From contig NZ_JAKGBI010000002.1 in NCBI RefSeq assembly GCF_021530565.1, positions 186,001-250,000 of the forward strand: a stretch of 64,000 nt of DNA. Direction: 5' to 3'. Under the pieces are notes generated by a model. That model worked only from the letters and a program-made list of their open reading frames with translations, did no database searches and was not told where the DNA came from. Numbering within the stretch: the first letter of the stretch is position 1; each line of letters starts with the position of its first letter. This DNA comes from Pseudoalteromonas sp. SMS1. Lineage in GTDB: Bacteria; Pseudomonadota; Gammaproteobacteria; Enterobacterales; Alteromonadaceae. The position numbers were made by a program, and so were the translations under genes. Shown here piece by piece: positions 9,711 to 20,034 of the stretch.

Positions 9711-9731
9711 AAACCGGGCAGAGCCCGGTTT
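9711..9731 (-). terminator. Terminator of the first tandem TonB receptor
   Basis: AAACCGGGC (9711-9719) pairs with GCCCGGTTT (9723-9731) around a 3-base loop. Read on the minus strand a T-run follows. It lies about 30 bases past the stop codon of the receptor at 9761-12601. Confidence 0.88.
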
Positions 9732-9760
9732 TTAAAAATTTTCTAAAGACTGATTCGCTA

Positions 9761-12601
9761 TTAGAACTTAGTTTCAAAGTTCAAGAAGTATGCACGGCCT
9801 TGTACGTCATACGCACGCGTATTCGTGTTAATACCAGTTGAACCATACTGCGAACCTTGAGCTAAGATTGCTGGTTGCTTGTCAAACGCATTGTTGATAC
9901 CAAAGATTAACTTCGTATCGTTGGTTAAGTTGTAACCTGCTGAAATATCGTGATAAGTTACAGAACCAATCTCGTTACCCCATGGAATAGCGCTTTCTGT
10001 GTTTAAGTTATCAACCACTGAATCCCAGTGACGTAGCTTCCAACGTACATTTAAATCATCAAGTGCATACGTTAGGTTGATGTTTGCCTTAATTTTTGGC
10101 GTTTCAACTTCACCTAATGTAATGTTTTCTTGACCAGTAACTTGGCTAGTAGAAACAAACTCATCTGTATAAGTTGCGATTAGCTGAGCACCAAATGTAC
10201 CGTAGTCAGTGTCTACACGGTAATCGATATCGATATCATAGCCTGAAGTGTTGATACGGTCTTCGTTAGAAGAACCAGTGTTAACGTCTGTTAAAACACC
10301 TCTTACACTACGGATATATGCACCGTTACAACCAACAGTCATATTTGGATCATCGTAACAACGCTCGATAACTGTACGACGTGTGATTGTAGTAATTGCA
10401 TCTTCGATTTCAACATCGAAGTAGTCTAATGTGATTGATAGTTCATCAGAAACCTGCCATACAGCACCCAAGCTGAATGTCTCTGCAGTTTCTTCTTTAA
10501 CGTCTGGGTTACCACCTTGGAAACCACCCGTACTTTGTCTCTCAACCTGAGTAAGAGTGAACTCACCAGTCTGCTCTAGTCTTGCTACAACAGCCGCATC
10601 TTTTAGACAGTTTGCACGAACAGTCGCTGACTTGCTATCACTTTGGTCTAGTTTTAAGCCGTCACAAGGATCGCCTGTTTGACGGAAAGTTTCACCACGA
10701 CCACCATATAAGTTCGCGATGTTCGGAGTACGTACCGCTGTTGCATATGAAGCACGAAGCATTAGTGTTTCGGTAGGACGGAACTCTGCACCAAGGTTAT
10801 ATGTGAATGAAGAACCAGTCACTGAGTGGTCACTTTGACGCGCAGCTAAGTCAATACGTAAGCTATCTAAAACAGGGAAGCTTGCTTCTGCAAATACGTC
10901 TGTTGTTGAGAAGCTGCCTTCTGTTGCTTCTGCTTTGTTTGTAGAAGATGCACCAGTTTGAGCCAAGTCACCTGGTTGAGCAACACCACTTTCGTAGCGG
11001 TATTCTGCACCACCTGCAAATCCAACGTTACCACCAGATAGCTCTAGAGGTAATTCACCAGAAAGTACTGCAGAGAATACAGATTGTTCTACTTTACCAT
11101 ACACTTTTGCAGGAGAACGAACATAGTCAACCGCAGCCTGAGAAATTGGAGTATCGCCAAGGCCATCACTGAATAGGTTCAATGGAACACAACCTTGCAT
11201 ACGCGCAAGTTCATTCTTACAACGAAGTTCGCCTTCAAACTCTTCAACATCTAGAGCAAATGCGGCACGCTCTACGTTAACTTGACCACCGTTTTGCTGT
11301 GTTTGCGTTGTTTGACCGTATGTAGCATACGTGCTAAGCATCCAGTTTCCATCGATATCCCAATCAAAACCTACAGCAGCACGCACAGTATCACGCTCTA
11401 AGCTTGTGTCACGTGGACCGAATTCGATCATACGACGTACGAAGTCAGTAGTTTGGTTTAAATCTGTAACACCTAAATTCTTCAGGTTCGTGCGCAGTAA
11501 TTCAGGAATAAGTGGAGAATCAATGCTCATACCACCTGGGCCACCTTTATCGTTGAACCAGATAGCGTCGTTTACTTTTAATGCTGTAGGTTCAATTGTA
11601 GAACCGTCAGTCGCAGCATTATTCCACTGGAATTCTGTAAACATAGTTACGTCGTCTGACACTTCTAGGTTTAAGCTACCAGAGACATATTTACGCTCAA
11701 TTGGTGTGATAAGCTGACGGAACTGAGCACGGTTGAAGCGGTTGTTTGTACGGTCGTTAAGTGCACCGTCGAAAGCAGTACCGTCACCATTAAATGAATG
11801 CGCTTTACCTTCAGCATCATTGAATGTGATACGACCTTGTGGAGGGTAGCTTGAACCCAAGTAGATGATACCGTCATTAGTTGCAAATGCGTCGAAGCTT
11901 GAGAAGTCACGATCTAATGATTTAATACCTTTATCAGTATCATAACCCATTGAAATCCATGCGTTACCTGTATCCCAAGTATTACCCGCGGTAATGTTTA
12001 CGCTGTGCTTTTCACGGTCACCTTCTGAACTAATACCTGTTTGGCCTGATAATTCAACCCCTTCAATATCGTCACGTAGGATGATGTTTACAACACCTGC
12101 GACAGCATCAGAACCATATATCGCTGATGATGCGCTCTTAAGAATATCAATTCGCTCGATTAGTTTCGCAGGGATAGCGTTTAAGTCAACACCATAACCC
12201 GCAGAAGGAATAGTACCAGATACGAAACGACGACCGTTTACAAGTACTAGGGTACGTGCTTCACCCAAGCCACGAAGCTCAGTCGTATTCAAACCTACAG
12301 TAGTAGTTGTGAATGCAGAAGTAGATTGGTCAGAACCTGTTAGTGCAACAGGAGACTTTGAAAGAATGTCTTGAATGTTCAAAGTACCAGTTTCGCCAAT
12401 TTCTGCTTTACCAATTGTTGTAATTGGCACTGCAGTTTCAAGGTCTGTTCTTTTGATACGTGAACCAGTTACCTCGATGCGCTCTACTTTATCAGCACCA
12501 TCTTCGCCTGCCGCCACTACTTGACCAGCAAACACTGCCGAAGAAGCTGCACCAAACGCAATCGCTAAGCGAACTGCTTTTGAAACTCTATTGTTTAACA
12601 T
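9761..12601 (-). CDS. TonB-dependent receptor, large type (tandem copy 1)
   Basis: A 946-residue receptor. The signal peptide covers about residues 1-31 (MLNNRVSKAVRLAIAFGAAS...), followed by the TonB-box-like VERIEVTGSRIKRTDLE. The plug has ELRGLGEARTLVLVNGRR and the conserved ILKSASSAIYGSDAVAGVVN. The long beta-barrel ends in a terminal Phe (FETKF). This architecture is common in Alteromonadales receptors for peptides, sugars or other bulky nutrients; the ligand is unknown. AGGGAG lies just upstream of the ATG in a leader nearly identical to those of the next two receptors. A strong terminator follows. Confidence 0.92.
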   Translation of the reverse strand: MLNNRVSKAVRLAIAFGAASSAVFAGQVVAAGEDGADKVERIEVTGSRIKRTDLETAVPITTIGKAEIGETGTLNIQDILSKSPVALTGSDQSTSAFTTTTVGLNTTELRGLGEARTLVLVNGRRFVSGTIPSAGYGVDLNAIPAKLIERIDILKSASSAIYGSDAVAGVVNIILRDDIEGVELSGQTGISSEGDREKHSVNITAGNTWDTGNAWISMGYDTDKGIKSLDRDFSSFDAFATNDGIIYLGSSYPPQGRITFNDAEGKAHSFNGDGTAFDGALNDRTNNRFNRAQFRQLITPIERKYVSGSLNLEVSDDVTMFTEFQWNNAATDGSTIEPTALKVNDAIWFNDKGGPGGMSIDSPLIPELLRTNLKNLGVTDLNQTTDFVRRMIEFGPRDTSLERDTVRAAVGFDWDIDGNWMLSTYATYGQTTQTQQNGGQVNVERAAFALDVEEFEGELRCKNELARMQGCVPLNLFSDGLGDTPISQAAVDYVRSPAKVYGKVEQSVFSAVLSGELPLELSGGNVGFAGGAEYRYESGVAQPGDLAQTGASSTNKAEATEGSFSTTDVFAEASFPVLDSLRIDLAARQSDHSVTGSSFTYNLGAEFRPTETLMLRASYATAVRTPNIANLYGGRGETFRQTGDPCDGLKLDQSDSKSATVRANCLKDAAVVARLEQTGEFTLTQVERQSTGGFQGGNPDVKEETAETFSLGAVWQVSDELSITLDYFDVEIEDAITTITRRTVIERCYDDPNMTVGCNGAYIRSVRGVLTDVNTGSSNEDRINTSGYDIDIDYRVDTDYGTFGAQLIATYTDEFVSTSQVTGQENITLGEVETPKIKANINLTYALDDLNVRWKLRHWDSVVDNLNTESAIPWGNEIGSVTYHDISAGYNLTNDTKLIFGINNAFDKQPAILAQGSQYGSTGINTNTRAYDVQGRAYFLNFETKF

Positions 12602-13373
12602 TTGTTTTCTCCCTGGAGCTTTTTACAAAGCTTTTATTTTATTTTTTACTTCAATATAAGGTTAAGCACGTTGCTTTTATGTGTACCCTATATGAAACAA
12701 CGCGGGTATAGTAACCACAAAGTAAAATCCCTTGCAAGCTTGTGAAATAGAGTTGCAACACTCAAAAATTGCAATAAAAACAACAATAAATTGAGCAATT
12801 TTAATACACGACAAGCGGATCACTCATTGCATCCTCAGGGCTAAAAAGTGCTTCAGGGTGTATACAAAGTGAGTAAAAATCAAACATAAAAAGATGGTAA
12901 TCCCGTTAGCCACACGCAACACCCCACACGCAAAAAAAGAAACAAACCCCTTGAATACATTTAGGAAGCAATAAGTTTCACGGCGTTTTCAACAGATTGA
13001 AATTCGCGAAAACACGTGAACAATTTAGATCGAAGAAAGAAACAGCTAGATGTGAAGTTGCCTAGCTGAAGGCAGATCGTTTTAAGTCGTATATAGAAAA
13101 ACACGAAAAAAACATAATATACAAAATAGAAACAAATTAATTTTAAAAAACAAAATAGAATAAAGAAAAAAAAACCCCGCTGATGCGGGGTTTTTAAGCA
13201 GTTTTTAATTAAAAAAGTCTGCGCTGTTACAGCGTCTAACTTTCTAATACAACTCTTAGGTACTGTTCTTACATACTTATAATGAATTTCGAATTTTTAT
13301 TACTAACAGCTCAAAACTCGATTCATTAAGTCAAGCTTTGAATACCAATTCAAAGCTTGATACTTAAGCTAGA
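12602..13373. other. Intergenic spacer between receptor copies 1 and 2
   Basis: About 770 bp, very A/T-rich. It must hold the promoter of the receptor at 9761-12601 and contains the terminator of the upstream receptor (13170-13195). I could not identify a specific operator or small gene. Confidence 0.5.
13170..13195 (-). terminator. Terminator of the second tandem TonB receptor
   Basis: AAAAACCCCGC (ending 13180) pairs with GCGGGGTTTTT (13185-13195) around TGAT, with A/T runs on both sides. It is about 180 bases past the receptor stop codon, giving a long 3' untranslated region. Confidence 0.85.
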
Positions 13374-16181
13374 TTAGAATGTGTAATCAGCTTGTAAGTA
13401 GAATGAACGACCGTATGCATCTGCATAACGTGGGTCATAACCAACTTGGTGACCTGCCGCAGCATTAAGCGTGAACGGAGGCTCTTTATCAAATAGGTTC
13501 TTGATACCGAAACCGATGTTTGCGTTATCACCCCAAGCGTAAGCTAGACGGTAATCGAAAGTCATGTAAACAGGTACATGTTTCTGGATTACGCTACCAT
13601 CAACAGCGTTGTTCCAATCATCAGCTTGAGCAACATAGAAGCTTGTGCTTGCTTTTGCATCAGTGTAACCACTACGCGCTTTGATGTTGAAGCTGTGAGT
13701 GAAGTCACCGTGCGTGAACGTGTTGTTGAAGTTTACGATGTTACGGAAAGTAACTGCTTCGTTTGTACCAACTTGACCTAGGCTTGTATCCCAGATGTTG
13801 TCGCTACCTACACGTAGGCTTTCGCTCTCAATCATGTAAGTACCCATTAACTGAGACTTAAGCGTACCGAAAGAGAATTCAGTAGTGAAATCAAAGTGCC
13901 AGTCGATACCTGAGTTTCTAGATTCACCCACGTTGTCAGCAGCCTGGATGATAGCAACAACAGTGTCACCTGTACCTGGATCTACCTTAGTCGTGAACCA
14001 CTCAGCATACGTTACTGGGTCGCCGAAGATCTGGTTTTGAGTTAGGCGAGTAACCTGGTTTTCCATCTGTACATTCCAGTAATCCATACCGAAACTTGTG
14101 CCTTGGTCGCCAGACCATACGAAACCGTAAGTATATTGCTTAGAAGTCTCTGGCTGAAGTTCCGCGTTACCTTCACGGTATACATCATACTGAAGCTTGT
14201 CTGTGTAACAGAATTGAGCAATTTCTTGTCTCAAACCTTCTGGACACTCGTAAGCTGATGCTGTAACACCAAACTCTAGACGAGGTGCCGCGATTTGACG
14301 CATTGTTGCCGCCTTGAAACCAGTACCGTATGAAGCACGTAGTAATAGTTCATCAGTTGGACGGTATGAAACACTTAACTTGTAAGTTGTGTCGTCAACG
14401 CTTTGGTTAACTGTTTGGTTACCAGTACGCTTCGAATCAGTGATTTCACCAATTTCGTCATAACGTAGTGAACCTGTCACTTCTAAGTTTTCAAGAACTG
14501 GAACAACTACTTCAACGAACGCACCGTAGCTGTCACGCTCTAGGTCAAACTCAGTACCAGCAGATTCAAAAAGAACTACTTCGTCATTCTGACCTTTACC
14601 GTTTGTTAGTGAGTAGCTTGATTTACGGTAATCCCAACCTGCCGCGATGTACACTGTACCAGCGTCAAGCTCAGCGATTGGACCAGACACTTTACCGTCA
14701 ACTGCGAATAAATCTGTGTCAGTTGTTTCCCAGTTACCGTTGAACATTGTCGCTCTTACTGCGTCATTCTGCTCAGGAGTAAGGCTTGCTGGGTCAGCGA
14801 AGATGTCAACTTGACCAGAAGTTACTAGCGCCATGAATTCTTTTTCAAGTGGGTAACCAGTAATACGGTTTTGCTCACGCTCAGCGCCTGAACTTGTGAT
14901 TGCGAAATCATAGTTCCACTCACCGAAGTCACCACGTACACCAGCTACGATATGGTTAGTAGTTGTGCTCCACTCATCAGTACGGTTACCGCCTGGAAGT
15001 ACACGCCAGCGCGCTGCAACTTTAGTCATATCTGCCTTAACGTTGTCAGGCAAGTACTTAGTTACATTTTCTTGTACTAGAGCTGAATCTGCATCTAGTG
15101 AGAAAGTACCAGTTGGGTATGGTGCAATACGCGTTGTCATTTCGAACTTTGACGCAGACGCTGTTACATATGCTTCTGTTTCGTCATTGATTGCGAATGT
15201 ACCTTGTAAGAAACCGTTTACACGCTCACTTTCTGGTTGGATTTCTAATGTGCTTGTGTAGTCAAATTGACAAGCATTACCAGACGGTGCACTTGTAGCG
15301 TGACAGTCACCGTTTGCTTCTCTGTACGGGTTTAGAGAATAAGTAGCTGTAACATTTTTACCATTTTCGTTGAAAACAAGGTCGCCATTTTCATCACGCG
15401 TATTGTAAGTTACATAAGCGTTACCAGGGATAGCGTTTGAAGAACCCGCGATAGCAATTAGGTTTTGACCTGCGTGTTCAAACTCAACGAAACCAGTTTT
15501 TGCAAAGTCACGGTCAACAGAACGAAGGTTGTCTTGTTGGTCGTAGCTTACGCTTGCCATGATATTGAAACCGTCAGAACTCAAATCACCGAAACCGCCT
15601 GTGAACGAGAAGTTTGAGCTAGAAGTATCTTTTGGCTTGTCGTGACGTGCTGCGATTGTGAAATCGGTCACATCATCTTTAAGAATGAAGTTAACTACAC
15701 CCGCGATAGCGTCAGAACCGTATAGTGCTGATGCACCATCTTTTAGGATTTCAACGCGCTTGATCGCCGCTAGTGGGATTGAGTTGATGTCGATGCTTGA
15801 ACCAGAATCTGAAGAAGCCATACGGCGACCGTTGATAAGAACTAGTGTGTACTCAGCACCTAAGTCACGAAGTGAAGCAGTTTGGATACCACCACCGCCA
15901 CCACCTACAGATTCACCTGCAGCAGTGAAACCCTGCATTGATGGAATGTTAGCGATAAGGTCAGGTACAGATGTTACACCTGATTTTGCAATATCAGTAG
16001 CATCAATAACATCTACAGGTAGTGCACCTTCAAGATCTGTACGTTTGATAGCAGAACCTGTGATTTCAATACGTTCTACTTCTTGTGTATCTGCTTCTTC
16101 TGCAACAGTAACAGCTGAAGCTGACACCGCACCTAAAGCAAGTGCTAAGCGCACAGCCTTGGTTACTTGATTGTTTAACAT
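13374..16181 (-). CDS. TonB-dependent receptor, large type (tandem copy 2)
   Basis: A 935-residue receptor. The frame is open further upstream, but the ATG at 16181 is preferred: it is preceded by AGGGAG and starts the family signal peptide MLNNQVTKAVRLALALGA, ending about residue 28. Next come the TonB-box-like VERIEITGSAIKRTDLEG, a glycine-rich plug stretch (SVGGGGGGIQTASLRDLG) and VEILKDGASALYGSDAIAGV. The barrel ends in Phe (LQADYTF). Six consecutive glycines in the plug are unusual among the three copies. The ligand is unknown. Confidence 0.92.
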   Translation of the reverse strand: MLNNQVTKAVRLALALGAVSASAVTVAEEADTQEVERIEITGSAIKRTDLEGALPVDVIDATDIAKSGVTSVPDLIANIPSMQGFTAAGESVGGGGGGIQTASLRDLGAEYTLVLINGRRMASSDSGSSIDINSIPLAAIKRVEILKDGASALYGSDAIAGVVNFILKDDVTDFTIAARHDKPKDTSSSNFSFTGGFGDLSSDGFNIMASVSYDQQDNLRSVDRDFAKTGFVEFEHAGQNLIAIAGSSNAIPGNAYVTYNTRDENGDLVFNENGKNVTATYSLNPYREANGDCHATSAPSGNACQFDYTSTLEIQPESERVNGFLQGTFAINDETEAYVTASASKFEMTTRIAPYPTGTFSLDADSALVQENVTKYLPDNVKADMTKVAARWRVLPGGNRTDEWSTTTNHIVAGVRGDFGEWNYDFAITSSGAEREQNRITGYPLEKEFMALVTSGQVDIFADPASLTPEQNDAVRATMFNGNWETTDTDLFAVDGKVSGPIAELDAGTVYIAAGWDYRKSSYSLTNGKGQNDEVVLFESAGTEFDLERDSYGAFVEVVVPVLENLEVTGSLRYDEIGEITDSKRTGNQTVNQSVDDTTYKLSVSYRPTDELLLRASYGTGFKAATMRQIAAPRLEFGVTASAYECPEGLRQEIAQFCYTDKLQYDVYREGNAELQPETSKQYTYGFVWSGDQGTSFGMDYWNVQMENQVTRLTQNQIFGDPVTYAEWFTTKVDPGTGDTVVAIIQAADNVGESRNSGIDWHFDFTTEFSFGTLKSQLMGTYMIESESLRVGSDNIWDTSLGQVGTNEAVTFRNIVNFNNTFTHGDFTHSFNIKARSGYTDAKASTSFYVAQADDWNNAVDGSVIQKHVPVYMTFDYRLAYAWGDNANIGFGIKNLFDKEPPFTLNAAAGHQVGYDPRYADAYGRSFYLQADYTF

Positions 16182-16902
16182 TTGAATCTCCCTGGACCAC
16201 ATTTGCGTGGTTATAATTATATAAATGGCGTTAACCAAATTTTTTATTGTTGCACTTGCAGCAACATGGTGCAGGAATACTAAACAATCCAAACCCGCAG
16301 CGTCAACAATTTTATTTCACTTGTTAGTGTAAAAATAAACACAAGTTCACAACAATAGTTACATTAGGTACAAACCTAAAACAATAAACCCCTGTTTTTA
16401 ATTAAGATATTTTAGATTAGCTCATTTTTTGAAAATTTCCAGATTAATTAAAGAAACATTCAAAACACCCCAATTAGATCAAAATGCTCAACAATAACCA
16501 ATCAGAGTCAGTACCCAATTAACACACACATAACAAATAAACATTTACACCTTTAAAAACAACAACTTAAAAAGAGCAACTCTCTCAACACATGGACGTT
16601 ACGTCATTGTTAACCAAAGAAATTAGATAAAATCAAGTAAACAAAAACTAAGATGCCGCCCTTGAATTTACATATTGAACACATAGGCAACGAAGCATTG
16701 ATCTTTTACCCAATAAAGATACAAAAATAAGTTGTTTACAAATTGGTATAACCAAAAAGATGAATGAGAGAAGTTTATTTAGAAAAAAGTATGAGATATC
16801 TATACAGACAGGCTCAGCGTAGACACGGGCAGAGCAAGTGAAAAGTGCAGGCACAAAAAAGCCCCGAATAATCGGGGCTTTTGCATATCGTGGTAATATG
16901 AA
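16182..16902. other. Intergenic spacer between receptor copies 2 and 3
   Basis: About 720 bp, A/T-rich. It carries the promoter region of receptor copy 2 and the terminator of copy 3 (16857-16882). Short open frames here lack ribosome binding sites. Nothing else was recognised. Confidence 0.5.
16857..16882 (-). terminator. Terminator of the third tandem TonB receptor
   Basis: AAAAGCCCCGA (16857-16867) pairs with TCGGGGCTTTT (16872-16882) around a 4-base loop. On the minus strand it is followed by a T-run. It lies about 20 bases past the receptor stop codon. Confidence 0.92.
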
Positions 16903-19539
16903 TTAGAAGCTGATGTTATAACCCGCAAACACTTCACGACCAATATGGCCGGCGCCATAAATAGATGAGTCCACCCAGCGGCCAGCGTCATCAAGTACAA
17001 CACCTTTATCAAACAGGTTACGTACACCTAACGTCAACGTGCCATAGCCTTCGGTAAAGTACTTAGCATTTAAGTTATGTACTACGTAGGTTGGGTTATG
17101 GTTGCTGAACTCGTAAGAGAACTGGTTATTTGCAACTCTCAGTACTTCGTCTTCTGCTGTGCTAGCAACAATATCTGTCGTCCAGTTGATAGCGACGTTA
17201 TCAATTGAGTAGTTAACAGATAGCTGTGAACGCCACTCTGGTGTTTCCGGTGCACCTGCAAAGTCTTGTGCAGGACCGCCAAAGAATACATCTTCTTCAG
17301 CCTCAAGGATGTAAGTTGTTACCTTCTTGAACTTGAATTCACCGAAACGCGTGTCAAGACGGTAAGATAGGTCTAAATCAAGGCCTTTACGCGACATGAA
17401 TGCGCCGTTTTCATAGCGAGTTGTCACAATACCTTTAACACTGCCGTTCTCGAAGCGGTCTAAGTTAACACCTGGGTAAGCCTGTTCAATGTTTGATAGT
17501 AAACCTGCATACTCAGCGTTCATCAGATCTTGCACTGTAATTAGTGAAATTACATTGTCAATTTCAAGAGAGAAGAAGTCTAGCTTGATACCCACATCTT
17601 CAAACCCTGAGTAAACGATACCTGCATTAATATAGGTAGACTCTTCTGGGCCTAGGTTGCTATTGCCATTACGTAGGTTTTGTGGCGCAGATTTCTTACA
17701 ATCTTCTGGCGCAGTACCATTGCGCTCACACTGAACATAATCAATAACTGACGGGTAACTTTCAGATGGTGCTGCCAATAACTCATTTAGAGACGGTGCA
17801 CGGAAACCTTTTGAATACGATGCGCGAACCAGTAGGTCATCAACAGGGCGGTATTCTACTTTAAAGCTTGGTGTGCCCTTGCTACCAAAGTCGCTGTATC
17901 TGTCATAACGGTATGCAGCACTCACAATAAGGTTGTCAAGCACAGGCATTGCGATTTCATAGAATACAGCCTTTGTATCACGGTCTCCCGCTGCTGAGTT
18001 ACCTGCAGAACCACCAACTAAGCCCGCTTCACTTTGTGCATCGTACTGTGAACGAAGTTCCTGATCAAAGTACTCAGCGCCAATGTAGTGTTGAATTTCA
18101 CCACCAGACAGTTCACCGGCAGCGAATGACACACCACCAAAGATGTGGTTAAGCTCGTTTTGGTCTTCTACGTATACGGTAGTCGCAAGGTTGTTGTTCC
18201 ACTCTTCTGAGCCTTGAACAATTGGGTTTTTGTCGTTTAATCTGTCGAAGTTGTATGCTAAGCCACCTAAGCTAAGGTAGTTACGACCTGCACGGCGGTA
18301 GTCAAGCTTCGCTTTGTGGTAAGCGATTTCATATTCAGCAGTTTCACCAAAGAAACCTTTAAGACCAATCATGTAATCTTGCTGGTAGTCCGTTACATTT
18401 GTGTCACGGTTACCAACTTGATACCAACGGAAGAAACCGTTTGTGCCTTCAATACCCGTTTCATTGAGTGGGTGGTCAGCAGCCATGTTTCTAATTGATG
18501 ACGCAGGCGGCGCATAACGACCAAAAGAATCGTTGCGACTAAGCATTGCACGCGCATATAGCTCAAGGTCATCAGTTAAGTTGTAAGTAAGGCTCGTCAT
18601 TACTGAGTCACGCTTTGTAGAAGCTGAGTTTGCAGCAACATCAGCAAACGAGTAACCACATACAGTGCCACCGTTAGATGTTCCTAGCTCACCAACGAAA
18701 CCAGGTACAGTGTCTGTCAGTTCATTACATTTTTCAGAAGCAACCCAATTACCGTCAGGCGTTTGGAAAGAGGCACTTGAATAACTCACACCGACAGTTT
18801 CATCATAAATAGTGATTACGCCATCACCATTATCATCGTTCATTTGCTTTTTAGTGTAGTCACGGTCACGTTCGAAAATTGGCGTACGCGTTTGGTGGTC
18901 ATATACAAACGTAATGTTACCTTTGTCAGAACTAATACCGAACGCCATAGACATTTGTTTGCTGTCAGCACCTTCTGCTTCAGGGCGACCGATTTGAATG
19001 TCGAAAGACGCACCTTCGTAGTCTTTTTTCAGAATAACATTGATTACACCGGCAATCGCATCAGAACCATAGATAGCAGATGCACCATCTTTTAGGATTT
19101 CGATACGCTCAACTGCGGCCATTGGGATTGCACTTAAGTTTGCAGCAGAGCCACCTAGAGAAGGAGAACCAGCCATACGCTTGCCATCAACAAGTACTAG
19201 CGTACGGTCTTGACCAGCACCTAGTAAACTTACTGTTGACTGCGACTGCCAACCTGAGCCCGAAGAAGGAGAGAACGAGCCGAAGCTGTTCGAAGTAACG
19301 CTTTGTAGTGCATCAGCAACGGATACACGACCTTGACTCTCAAATTCTGCACTTGTAATCACTTCGACTGGGCTTGCGCCTTCCATGTCAACACGCTTGA
19401 TGCGTGAACCTGTAATTTCGATTCGTTCTACTTTCTCTGCACCTTCTTCAGCCATCGCTACGTTTGCGAAAGCAGCAGAAGAAGCCGCACCAAATGCCAA
19501 TGCAATACGCACAGCTTTAGTAACTTTAGTGTTCAACAT
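16903..19539 (-). CDS. TonB-dependent receptor, large type (tandem copy 3)
   Basis: An 878-residue receptor with the shared signal peptide (MLNTKVTKAVRIALAFGAAS, cleavage near residue 30), then VERIEITGSRIKRVDMEGAS. The plug domain has QDRTLVLVDGKRM and VERIEILKDGASAIYGSDA, and the barrel ends in Phe (GYNISF). The ATG is preceded by CCCAGGGAGAATCAC, matching the other two copies. In its N-terminal 150 residues it is closer to copy 2 than to copy 1. Tandem paralogues of this kind usually differ in ligand while sharing biogenesis and TonB energy; the ligand is not evident. Confidence 0.92.
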   Translation of the reverse strand: MLNTKVTKAVRIALAFGAASSAAFANVAMAEEGAEKVERIEITGSRIKRVDMEGASPVEVITSAEFESQGRVSVADALQSVTSNSFGSFSPSSGSGWQSQSTVSLLGAGQDRTLVLVDGKRMAGSPSLGGSAANLSAIPMAAVERIEILKDGASAIYGSDAIAGVINVILKKDYEGASFDIQIGRPEAEGADSKQMSMAFGISSDKGNITFVYDHQTRTPIFERDRDYTKKQMNDDNGDGVITIYDETVGVSYSSASFQTPDGNWVASEKCNELTDTVPGFVGELGTSNGGTVCGYSFADVAANSASTKRDSVMTSLTYNLTDDLELYARAMLSRNDSFGRYAPPASSIRNMAADHPLNETGIEGTNGFFRWYQVGNRDTNVTDYQQDYMIGLKGFFGETAEYEIAYHKAKLDYRRAGRNYLSLGGLAYNFDRLNDKNPIVQGSEEWNNNLATTVYVEDQNELNHIFGGVSFAAGELSGGEIQHYIGAEYFDQELRSQYDAQSEAGLVGGSAGNSAAGDRDTKAVFYEIAMPVLDNLIVSAAYRYDRYSDFGSKGTPSFKVEYRPVDDLLVRASYSKGFRAPSLNELLAAPSESYPSVIDYVQCERNGTAPEDCKKSAPQNLRNGNSNLGPEESTYINAGIVYSGFEDVGIKLDFFSLEIDNVISLITVQDLMNAEYAGLLSNIEQAYPGVNLDRFENGSVKGIVTTRYENGAFMSRKGLDLDLSYRLDTRFGEFKFKKVTTYILEAEEDVFFGGPAQDFAGAPETPEWRSQLSVNYSIDNVAINWTTDIVASTAEDEVLRVANNQFSYEFSNHNPTYVVHNLNAKYFTEGYGTLTLGVRNLFDKGVVLDDAGRWVDSSIYGAGHIGREVFAGYNISF

Positions 19540-20034
19540 GTGATTCTCCCTGGGCTTACAACTGTTGGTAAGCTTGAGTTTTATAAGTCTTTAATACCGA
19601 GCTCTAATGGCCGGATTTGAAAATTCGCGGAGGATACTAATAGGGAGTCATGTTAAGCGTCAAACTTAGCACAGTTAACACTCACTAACATGAGGTAAAC
19701 ACTTAAAACCCCTTAATTTAATGAAGCCACAAAGTAAATAAACACTTACTTCAAAAAAGTTTAATTAATTAATTAATTTTACAGTCACGGTGCTTAGCAT
19801 TCATACAATCAAAAATTAAATTCGAGAAATCAACACTTAAGAAGGTTAAAAAAAATATTTTTATTTTTTGTTTAAGTGCCGCTTTTTTATCCAAACCATA
19901 AGGCACAATACAATTCCTTTGCATAAATCACCTCTTGCATTTACATCGCGGCAAACGGAATTTTATGGAACGGCTAACCCCTGAGCAGTTACAGCGTGAA
20001 TATTACAAAGCGATAAACAATCTCTTTCAGAGGT
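19540..20034. other. Intergenic region between receptor copy 3 and polB
   Basis: About 495 bp containing the promoter region of receptor copy 3 and the 3' end region of polB. It has an A/T-rich tract with repeated TTAA units around 19758-19780. A 34-codon plus-strand frame (19965-20069, starting MERLTPEQLQREYY) runs into the polB 3' end; it lacks a convincing ribosome binding site and is not called as a gene. Confidence 0.5.

Larger units (their letters stand above)
8963..9760. other. Gene-poor spacer with a decayed coding remnant
   Basis: About 800 bp without an intact gene between the helicase and the first receptor. Residual coding capacity lies on the minus strand near 9003-9313 (see the pseudogene entry). 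The rest, 9314-9700, is A/T-rich and shows nothing I can name. A 65-codon open frame at 9339-9536 has no ribosome binding site and no recognisable composition. Confidence 0.5.
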
